From a candidate division LCP-89 bacterium (GTDB taxonomy: Bacteria; Electryoneota; B3-LCP): a DNA stretch of 13,006 bases. The stretch covers positions 1 through 13,006 of the forward strand of contig JALGZU010000042.1 of NCBI GenBank assembly GCA_025774735.1. The letters are read 5' to 3'. Shown here piece by piece: positions 7,240 to 13,006 of the stretch. The notes beneath the pieces were generated by a model. The model saw only the letters and a program-made list of their open reading frames with translations. It was not told the origin of the DNA and searched no databases. Position 1 is the stretch's first letter. The number at the start of each line of letters is the position of its first letter. Both the position numbers and the translations under genes were made by a program.

Positions 7240-8112
7240 TTATTCGCTGTTCGGGTGGGTGGGAACCGCTTCGATCTTAGCCAGAAGCTCAGCGGCCTCT
7301 TCCGAATATTCAAATTGCTCATCCCGCAGCAGTTTCAAATAGAGTACAGCCCGGGCGGGATTGCCCATCAACAGGTACGACTGCGCCAGATACCACCGGG
7401 CTCGGTTCTTCTGCGCGTACTCCGTCAATTGCTCTGCGCGGGTCAGAGCTGCAATTGCCGCTGCAGCCCGGTGCCGCAGGAATTGACTCATGCCTGAATA
7501 GAGCCAGTAGGTGCCGTTTGCGGAATCATTGAATGCTGCCTCGCCAAGATGATAGGCTGCCCCCTTATAATTACCTCTGTTAAACAGGTCCATACCACGG
7601 TTAAATGAACGCCGGGCTTCATCCGCCCCGGCGTCCCGCATAACCTGAGTGGGTACGGAAGGCGTAGCAAACGTGACCAACTGCAGATAAGGATTGGTAG
7701 AAGGCGGGATCCGTAGAAACACTAAGAAAATCACTGCAGCTGCGGTCAGAGTCATACTTGCAGCGTATTCCCACTGAAAGAGACCCTTGATTAACCGCGC
7801 CAATCGTTCCGTCAATTCCCCCGGAGCGGATTCCCGGGATAGTCTTCCATGCATTTCCGCTGATAGTAAGTCCAGTCGCGACGCATAGTCAATACCCTCG
7901 TCGCGAAGACCCGCGAGAATTTCATCCCGCTGTGCTTGCATTAAGGAAAATGCCCCGTTCATCTCCGCCAATTCCCGGCGGCAGAACTCGCAGTCCAACA
8001 TGTGCTCCTCGAAACGGATCCTCTCTTTCTCCGACAGGTTTTCCGTTTCGTAGAGCGCAATCAAGTGTCCCAGCTTTTCATCGGTGCATGGATTCATCGT
8101 CGAGACACCCAT
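7240..8112 (-). CDS. membrane zinc-finger anti-sigma factor with outer TPR domain
   Basis: A 290-residue protein in three parts. Residues 1-50 are a ZAS-type anti-sigma zinc finger with C9 and the Hx3Cx2C motif (H37, C41, C44), which binds and holds an ECF sigma factor in the cytoplasm. Residues ~114-135 are one membrane helix (ASMTLTAAAVIFLVFL), preceded by basic residues, which predicts a cytoplasmic N-terminus. Residues ~165-285 form TPR helix pairs (ARRSFNRGMDLFNRGNYKG, then TYWLYSGMSQFLRHR, ARWYLAQSYLLMGNPARA) that would lie outside the inner membrane. The start codon overlaps the sigma stop codon (TAATG), a typical sigma/anti-sigma coupling that keeps the two proteins in balance. The outer TPR domain is unusual as a sensor and matches the TPRs of the CHAT protein in the same unit. 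Confidence 0.88.
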   Translation of the reverse strand: MGVSTMNPCTDEKLGHLIALYETENLSEKERIRFEEHMLDCEFCRRELAEMNGAFSLMQAQRDEILAGLRDEGIDYASRLDLLSAEMHGRLSRESAPGELTERLARLIKGLFQWEYAASMTLTAAAVIFLVFLRIPPSTNPYLQLVTFATPSVPTQVMRDAGADEARRSFNRGMDLFNRGNYKGAAYHLGEAAFNDSANGTYWLYSGMSQFLRHRAAAAIAALTRAEQLTEYAQKNRARWYLAQSYLLMGNPARAVLYLKLLRDEQFEYSEEAAELLAKIEAVPTHPNSE

Positions 8113-8735
8113 TATCCCTGTTCCTGAAGGATGCTTTTTAGCTTCATGCGGCAGTCGAAAATCCTTTTCCGGAAGGCGTTGCGTTTTAAGCCGGGATTAC
8201 TCGCTCTGAACAACTCCCACAATTCGCCAGTCTCACGCTGCTCCATGACGCCTATAAAAAACGCCTGGCAGAAGGATGACAACCTCTTGATGGCCGATTT
8301 GATCCCTTCGATGCGCTCGCCCAGTTCAACCTGGGTCAGAGCATCTTTACCGCCGCCGGTTTGACTGAGGATCTGTTCGATCTCCTGCCTGATGGAACCG
8401 GTCCCTGGCTCCGGAGCCGAGTCGAGCGAGAGCCGGATGCGTCCGGATCGGGCGCGCAGTGCATCTCCGATCTTATTCCTAAGCACGGCCGCTGCATACT
8501 TGTGAGGGTTCGAGCGTACTCCATCCAGCTTCTGGGCCACCGTAATCAGCGTTTCCTGGAGGATATCCTCCTGGTCTTGGTGCTGCCACCCTCGTAATCT
8601 ATATTGAACAATGGGACCCAGCGTTACCGCCAAATGGGTAAAAAATTGCCTCTGACCCTCGCGATCTCCCGCTTTGGCCAGCTTCAACAGGTCGTTCCAG
8701 TCTTTAGCGCCGCTGCTGTCCAAATGTCCGTTCAA
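8112..8735 (-). CDS. ECF-type RNA polymerase sigma factor
   Basis: A 207-residue sigma70-family protein. Region 2 spans residues ~15-100: DQEDILQETL is the core-binding 2.2 helix and KYAAAVLRNKIGDALRAR the -10-reading helix. A linker (~100-140) leads to region 4 at ~150-200 (FFIGVMEQRETGELWELF, then LKRNAFRKRIFDCRMKLKSIL), where the -35-reading helix is expected. Regions 1 and 3 are absent, as in ECF factors. Region 4 does not carry the classic Y/SxxEIA core, so it may belong to a divergent ECF group. The start is uncertain: no ATG or GTG is available, TTG 8735 has no good ribosome site, and TTG 8723 is an alternative. It lies 42 bases after the CHAT gene and overlaps the anti-sigma gene by TAATG. 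Confidence 0.88.
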   Translation of the reverse strand: MNGHLDSSGAKDWNDLLKLAKAGDREGQRQFFTHLAVTLGPIVQYRLRGWQHQDQEDILQETLITVAQKLDGVRSNPHKYAAAVLRNKIGDALRARSGRIRLSLDSAPEPGTGSIRQEIEQILSQTGGGKDALTQVELGERIEGIKSAIKRLSSFCQAFFIGVMEQRETGELWELFRASNPGLKRNAFRKRIFDCRMKLKSILQEQG

Positions 8736-8777
8736 GTTTTTGAAATATTCTCTTTACGGCTGCCATGTCGAATGGCT

Positions 8778-11486
8778 TTATTTCGGATCTCCGGTCAAGA
8801 CGTAAGCCGCCCAGGCTGATGAGTTGGGAAACCTTTTTCTCGTTTCCATCTGAGCTATTCGCAGTGCCTCAGTCTTTTCCTGATGTTTAAAATTTTGATA
8901 AAACCGCTTCATCAGGTAAGCCGTCGCTTCATCCTCCACCAGCCATAGCGATGACAGCACCGCCGGAGTCCCCGCAAACAGGAACGATCGCGTCAAACCC
9001 ACCAGCTCATCTCCAGTCGTCAGATAGCCTAATCCCGTCTGGCAGCTCGAAAGCACCACGATATCCGCATCGATCGTGGAGCCAAAAATTTCATGCACTT
9101 CGAGATCCCCGTCCTCATTCTGCCCCGGGGCTAAAATCAATCCGGAGAACAACGGATAGGTCGAATTAAGATCGCTGTGGCAGGCCAAATGCAAAACGTC
9201 GAAATCGGCTGCCGATTGCACGAACTGCGCTTCCGAGGCGCCTGAACCAGTTAACACCTGACTGACCTCAAACAGTTCGGCTATCTCATTAACTTCCCTC
9301 TCGGCGAAGGGGAGCGGCGCGTAGGCCTCCCGCCCCGTTTCCGGATTACCGAACCCCAAAAACGCCGGTTCGTCTCCGCGTGCCTTCGATGTGAGATATT
9401 GCAGCACGGATGCCGAGGGCAGGTAGCTGATGCTATGGTGTTCCAAAAGAGGTTTCCCTTCAGTATCCTGCAGAGCGCAAAAGGGGAGATAATGTAAAAT
9501 CCCGTGCGGGATTATCGTCATTTTTTCCGTGTTTAGTGAACTCTGCGCTGGCGCGATCAGCAGGTCGTAGAGCATCCTCGACCGCCGTGCAACCGCGCCC
9601 TCATAAACGAAGGCATCGCGGAATCCCTTCACCAAGTCGCCGAGTCGATTAACGTCGATCTCGGTCCGAAAAGCCTCTACCTCATCCCGAGTTAGAATCC
9701 AGATTAGAACGGCCTCTTCAGTCACATAGTATTCTATGAACGTCTGCTCCGGATCGATCAATTGCTGGATTTCGTCAAGGGACAAGGGATCTGTAGCCAC
9801 TACAGAAGAGAGCTCCAGTTCAGTAACTTCCCTTTTACCTTCAGCACCTAAGAGTTCGGCGTGGCGACTTTTGCTGATCGTCACGCGGCCGGCTGAAAGC
9901 ATGTCCAGAAATGTCCGCGACCTGCTCCGCTCCGCATAATGCCAGGCCTCCTCTGTTCGCCCCAACCGCAGCATCGCCAGGATCATCGCTTCATAGACGT
10001 CCATCGACCGGGAAACATAGCTGCTCTTGTACGAAGCGACGCTTAACTTTCCCCGTACCTCTTCAATGGCTTCAATCCCCTTCTCGTAGCAGCCTACTGC
10101 AGACGCATCCTCACCCTGAGCGGCGTAGCACCTGCCCAGCGCGGTGTAGGCGTATTGTACGCTGACGTCCGTCGGAAACTCTTTGGCGATGGCGACGGCG
10201 CTTTGAATAGTCTCCAGGGCTTTGGTAAAATCCTTCTGTTCGGTGTAAAGCATCCCTATGTTCGTCAGCGTAATGCACTCGCCGTCGTGATCCCCCAACT
10301 CCCTGCAGATCTCCAAATCCTTTAAATAGTAACTAAGCGCTTCAGGGTACTTCCCGAGGTTGAAGTGGATCACTCCGATGTTGTTCCGCGTTATCCCTTC
10401 GCCCCGGCTGTCGCCGATTTCCGTCTTGATCTCTAAACTCCGGCGGTAATAGTCCAGTGCATCCTCGAACCGTTGCAGCGCCTCGTGAGCGGCGCCGATG
10501 TTGTCCAGAACCTCGGCCTCACCCCACCGGTCGCCCGTTTCCCGGCTGATCGATAAACTCGATTGATAATAATCCAGAGCCCTATAGTGATCGCCCAAAA
10601 GATCATAAACGATGCCTATATTGTTCAGCGTGATGGCTTCGCCTCGCCGGTCGCCGAATTCCCTCTTCAGTTTCAAACTTTGGCCGTAGTAATCCAACGC
10701 TGTCGTATAGTCCGACAAGGTCCGGTAAACCACGCCCATGTTGCCCAGAACCCGGCTCTCCAACAGCTCGTCCCCCAGCTGCTTACTGATCTCCAGGCTC
10801 TGGTTGTAGACCTCCAGCGCCTTGCGGTGATCCGACAGAATGTCGTAAACCATGCCGATGTTGTTCAGGGATCGGCTCTCACCCCTCCGGTCACCTAACT
10901 CGCGCCGGATGGACAGACTGGCAGAGTAAAAATCCAGTGCCTTCGAATACTCCGAAAGATTGTTGTAGGCGACCCCAATGTTGTTGAGGTTCTGGGATTC
11001 CAATTTACGGTCGTTCAGTTCCCGGCTGATCGCCAGGCTCTGCTGATAATGTTCCAGCGCCGTGTCATATTCGGCCACGTCGTCGTAAATCCAGCCGATC
11101 TTCTTCAGGATTTCGGCCTCCTGGAGCCTGTTCTCCAGGGCTCTGTTCAAATCCAGAGCCCGCTCCCAACAGTTGAACGCATCTTGCAGCTGTCCCAGAT
11201 CGTAATAAATCATCCCCATTTCGTGCAGAACACTCGCTTCGGATGCCTCCGAACCGATCTCCCGGGAAATGGCCAGGGATCGTTCGAACTTCTTCAACGC
11301 CTCTTCCCACTGGCCGGCATCCCGCAGGGAATCAGCCTCCGAGGCGAGAAGATCCACCAGCACGGATGTATCCTGCGCGGATGCATAAAATATGACCGCC
11401 ACAGTGGTGAACACGACCACAAGGGGAAATCGTTTTAATCTTGACTGGATGATGATGGATGACTCCTTAATCAGTTCCCTAATCAT
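8778..11486 (-). CDS. exported TPR-CHAT (caspase-like) protein
   Basis: A 902-residue protein. An N-terminal signal segment (basic to residue 19, hydrophobic PLVVVFTTVAVIF, cleavage after YASA near 38) predicts export to the periplasm or anchoring there. About eleven TPRs of 40 residues fill ~45-450 (pattern LNNIGxVYxxLxDYxxALDYYxxSLxIxRELGDRxGE). A linker helix region runs to ~560. The CHAT domain fills ~600-902 and keeps the caspase-like dyad: His770 in LHLACHSD and Cys815 in VVLSSCQTGLG. CHAT proteins are cysteine proteases of the caspase/separase clan, with TPRs recognising the partner. The gene is first in the unit with the sigma and anti-sigma genes. The ATG at 11486 lacks a ribosome site but follows a promoter closely. 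Its substrate is unknown; the anti-sigma factor next door is the natural candidate. Confidence 0.92.
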   Translation of the reverse strand: MIRELIKESSIIIQSRLKRFPLVVVFTTVAVIFYASAQDTSVLVDLLASEADSLRDAGQWEEALKKFERSLAISREIGSEASEASVLHEMGMIYYDLGQLQDAFNCWERALDLNRALENRLQEAEILKKIGWIYDDVAEYDTALEHYQQSLAISRELNDRKLESQNLNNIGVAYNNLSEYSKALDFYSASLSIRRELGDRRGESRSLNNIGMVYDILSDHRKALEVYNQSLEISKQLGDELLESRVLGNMGVVYRTLSDYTTALDYYGQSLKLKREFGDRRGEAITLNNIGIVYDLLGDHYRALDYYQSSLSISRETGDRWGEAEVLDNIGAAHEALQRFEDALDYYRRSLEIKTEIGDSRGEGITRNNIGVIHFNLGKYPEALSYYLKDLEICRELGDHDGECITLTNIGMLYTEQKDFTKALETIQSAVAIAKEFPTDVSVQYAYTALGRCYAAQGEDASAVGCYEKGIEAIEEVRGKLSVASYKSSYVSRSMDVYEAMILAMLRLGRTEEAWHYAERSRSRTFLDMLSAGRVTISKSRHAELLGAEGKREVTELELSSVVATDPLSLDEIQQLIDPEQTFIEYYVTEEAVLIWILTRDEVEAFRTEIDVNRLGDLVKGFRDAFVYEGAVARRSRMLYDLLIAPAQSSLNTEKMTIIPHGILHYLPFCALQDTEGKPLLEHHSISYLPSASVLQYLTSKARGDEPAFLGFGNPETGREAYAPLPFAEREVNEIAELFEVSQVLTGSGASEAQFVQSAADFDVLHLACHSDLNSTYPLFSGLILAPGQNEDGDLEVHEIFGSTIDADIVVLSSCQTGLGYLTTGDELVGLTRSFLFAGTPAVLSSLWLVEDEATAYLMKRFYQNFKHQEKTEALRIAQMETRKRFPNSSAWAAYVLTGDPK
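10136..11354 (-). repeat. 120-bp repeat array coding for the TPRs
   Basis: About eleven tandem units of 120 bases code for the 40-residue TPRs of the CHAT protein. Blocks such as the LNNIG and RELGDRRGE codons recur with strong base-level similarity, especially in units 3-8. Such arrays change length by slippage or recombination, so the repeat number may vary between strains. Confidence 0.8.
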
Positions 11487-11500
11487 CTGTCAACTTCGGG

Positions 11501-11529
11501 AATATAACGATTCTTCCCAAAACAATCAA
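11501..11529 (-). promoter_or_regulatory. putative promoter of the CHAT-sigma operon
   Basis: On the minus strand TTGATT (11529-11524), a 17-base spacer and TATATT (11506-11501) form a reasonable sigma70-like promoter. Transcription would begin near 11494, leaving only about eight bases before the ATG at 11486, consistent with the lack of a ribosome site. A second TATAAT on the minus strand (11563-11558) has no good -35 but could give a longer leader. No clear ECF-type -35/-10 pair was found. Confidence 0.4.
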
Positions 11530-11539
11530 GATTTGATTG
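11523..11539. promoter_or_regulatory. dyad over the -35, possible operator
   Basis: CAATCAA (11523-11529) and TTGATTG (11533-11539) are perfect inverted 7-base arms with a 3-base spacer. One arm contains the putative -35 of the CHAT promoter, so a dimeric regulator bound here could block or recruit polymerase. No regulator gene of a helix-turn-helix type is present in the window apart from the sigma factor. Confidence 0.4.
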
Positions 11540-11578
11540 ATGGATATACAGATGCACATTATATCCCATCTCAACAGA

Positions 11579-11608
11579 AAAGCCGAACCCAAACCAGGAT
11601 CCGGCTTT
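11579..11608 (-). terminator. minus-strand intrinsic terminator upstream of the CHAT operon
   Basis: Read on the minus strand, AGCCGGATCC, loop TGGTTT, GGGTTCGGCT form a 10-bp stem with two G-U pairs, preceded by AAA and followed by TTTTC. On the plus strand the same sequence has two mismatches, so it is directional. It would stop transcripts entering from the right (the RND gene side) before the CHAT promoter and so insulate the operon. Confidence 0.7.
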
Positions 11609-11670
11609 CAACTCGATTGCATAATCATTGCACGAGGCCTGAAAAACGCCATTATTCCGCATAAACGCAC

Positions 11671-11987
11671 ATGACCGGGGAACAGGTGCTCATAATTGAA
11701 GAGGACGAATCAGACGGCCGGCCCGCGGCATTCGCCCTTCAGGGCACCTACCCCGATCCGTTCAACCCGGTGACTACATTCAGCATCGAACTGCCCATTG
11801 CGAGCCGGGTGATCCTGGAGGTGTACAACGTGCGCGGCAGCCTTGTGGCAAGCTTTTTAAACAGCTCCCTGCCCGCAGGTTACCACGAAATCAGTTTCGA
11901 AGGATCGAGCATGCATCGGGGATTTACATCTACCAGTTGCAGGCGGGCGATTTCACAACCAGTGGGAAAATGGTGCTGATGAAGTAG
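11671..11987 (+). pseudogene. orphan type A sorting-domain remnant with frameshift
   Basis: The frame from 11671 encodes an acidic linker and a type A sorting module (AFALQGTYPDPFNP, then FSIELPIASRVILEVYNVRG), but reads into an unrelated tail after residue ~80. In the frame shifted by two, the sequence after ~11915 continues as GIYIYQLQAGDF and SGKMVLMK up to a TAG at 11985-11987. It matches the end of the peptidase at 3487-5196 almost base for base. Adding one G near 11913 would restore a full domain, so a single-base loss is likely. No N-terminal cargo exists: a stop lies at 11662-11664, and upstream are only the CHAT promoter and terminator. This is the decayed 3' end of a lost secreted-protein gene. 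Confidence 0.75.
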
Positions 11988-12011
11988 CAATCAGCACTCA
12001 GCAACCAGTGT

Positions 12012-12040
12012 GGCGATCCTGAGGTTTAGTGATCGCCTTT
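12012..12040 (+). terminator. intrinsic terminator of the sorting-domain remnant
   Basis: GGCGATC (12012-12018), a 12-base loop and GATCGCC (12031-12037) are followed by TTT. It lies 24 bases after the TAG of the remnant and points the same way, so the lost gene's terminator has survived. The short T run makes its strength moderate. Confidence 0.6.
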
Positions 12041-12074
12041 ACCATCGCATGAGAAGCAGAAGAAAAGGTTCACT

Positions 12075-13006
12075 CTATTCCGCCAATCCTCCAAACTTAA
12101 TCCGGAAGAAAAGGGTGTACAGAACCGGAACCACGCCCAGCGTCAGTACCGTGGCGAAAATCAGTCCGGAAATGATGGCAACGCCCATGGACTCAAACAT
12201 CGGGCCGCCACCGAGCGCCAGGGGCATCATCCCGCCCACGGTGGTCGCCGTGGTCAGCAAGATAGGCCGGAGACGTTTCTGAGCGGCTTGCACGATCGCG
12301 CGAGGCGGTTCCAGTCCGTTTTCCGTTATTTCGATCCGTATTCGATCCAGAAGAACAATGGCGTTATTGATCACGATACCGGCCAGGGAGATCATGCCTA
12401 GAAGGGTCATGAAACCGAAGGTCTTACCCGTAACGAGTAATCCAATATAGATCCCCACAAAAGCCAGGGGAATGGTCAGGAGAATGATCAGAGGCCGCCT
12501 CAAACTGTTGAACTGGATCACCAGCAGCAAAACAATCACCGCCAGGGCCATCGGCAGCTTAGCCGCTATGGCTTGCTGAGCCTTGATCGAGGATTCGATT
12601 TCGCCGCCGAACTCGTACTTGTAACCCACCTTCCAGAAGGCCTGTCGTTCCTCGAGCCACGGCTGAAGTTGGTCGATCACTTCCATGGCTGTCATCCCTG
12701 GTACCAAAAAGCTGGCAACCGTCACCGTCTTCAGGCGGTCTCGTCGCAGGACTTGAGAAGGCTCCCAGGCCATTTCCAGGTCCGCCACCTGCTTCAGCGG
12801 GACGGTCCTGCCCGTCGCCTGCGCATAAACGTCCAGCGTCTCCAGCTTTCCCAGATCCTGCCGATCCGCCTCCGTAGCCCGCAAGGTAATGGGAATGACC
12901 TTATCCTCTTCCCGGAACTGTGTGACTTCGATACCGGATAGAATCGTCTGCAGACTGATGGCGATGTCCATACTGCTCACCCCGGCCCGCCGGGCGCGCG
13001 GCTGAT
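12075..13006 (-). CDS. RND-family efflux permease, C-terminal part, 5' end outside window
   Basis: The frame is open to the right edge: codons upstream of the GTG at 12980 read QPRARRAGVSS, matching the conserved AxxxGVSxxDIA stretch of RND pumps, so GTG 12980 is not a start. The ~309 visible residues are the last third of a protein that is usually ~1000 residues long. They comprise the end of the second periplasmic porter domain, then five membrane helices corresponding to TM8-TM12 (LPMALAVIVLLLVIQFNSL, LIILLTIPLAFVGIYIGLL, FMTLLGMISLAGIVINNAIV, and two more). The GIVINNAIVLLDRI and RPILLTTATTVGGMMPLAL motifs are typical of the AcrB/HAE family. It uses the proton gradient to expel compounds together with a membrane-fusion protein and an outer-membrane channel, neither of which is in the window. 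Substrate unknown. Confidence 0.93.
   Translation of the reverse strand, partial: QPRARRAGVSSMDIAISLQTILSGIEVTQFREEDKVIPITLRATEADRQDLGKLETLDVYAQATGRTVPLKQVADLEMAWEPSQVLRRDRLKTVTVASFLVPGMTAMEVIDQLQPWLEERQAFWKVGYKYEFGGEIESSIKAQQAIAAKLPMALAVIVLLLVIQFNSLRRPLIILLTIPLAFVGIYIGLLVTGKTFGFMTLLGMISLAGIVINNAIVLLDRIRIEITENGLEPPRAIVQAAQKRLRPILLTTATTVGGMMPLALGGGPMFESMGVAIISGLIFATVLTLGVVPVLYTLFFRIKFGGLAE

Noticed and set aside
11049..11438. Plus-strand open frames with repeats in 10563-11438
   Set aside because: Their repeats mirror the TPR-coding 120-bp units on the other strand; they are shadows.
7240..11486. A type III-E CRISPR locus, because TPR-CHAT and a sigma factor occur together
   Set aside because: No CRISPR repeats, no Cas7-11/gRAMP-like gene and no Csx30-like gene are visible, and the CHAT protein here has a signal segment. 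Only the regulatory logic is comparable.

Overview
The window looks like a chromosomal segment of a Gram-negative bacterium of the Fibrobacteres-Chlorobi-Bacteroidetes (FCB) group or an allied candidate phylum. The main evidence is two copies of the C-terminal type A sorting (Por_Secre_tail) module used by type IX secretion systems, with the PNPFNP-type start, plus large secreted proteins with signal peptides and an RND permease. The exact lineage cannot be named from the sequence alone.

Left part (1-5250). A minus-strand gene that runs off the left edge encodes a secreted protein of seven ~50-residue propeller-like repeats followed by an Ig-like domain. A ~0.9 kb non-coding stretch follows, holding a cluster of three perfect hairpins. 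Then comes a plus-strand two-gene unit: a secreted propeller-like protein overlapping by ATGA a secreted M23-type metallopeptidase with a sorting tail, closed by a strong intrinsic terminator. The Ig-like domain of the first protein is also present in the peptidase.

Middle part (5400-7240). A small plus-strand gene of unknown function with a good sigma70-like promoter converges on a minus-strand pair: a one-domain TPR protein and a DUF3800 protein.

Right-centre part (7240-11600). The centrepiece is a minus-strand cluster, transcribed in this order: a 902-residue exported TPR-CHAT protein with an intact His/Cys protease dyad, an ECF-type sigma factor, and a membrane zinc-finger anti-sigma factor whose outer part is a TPR domain. 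The last two overlap by TAATG. The predicted topology puts the CHAT protease and the TPR domain of the anti-sigma factor in the same compartment. This suggests a surface-sensing system in which the CHAT protein controls, perhaps by cutting, the anti-sigma factor and so releases the sigma factor. DUF3800 and the small TPR protein lie downstream on the same strand and may belong to the response. The promoter region before the CHAT gene has a 7-bp dyad over its putative -35 and is shielded by a minus-strand terminator.

Right end (11670-13006). An orphan, frameshifted sorting-domain remnant (pseudogene) still has its own terminator. After it comes the C-terminal part of an RND efflux permease that enters from the right edge on the minus strand.
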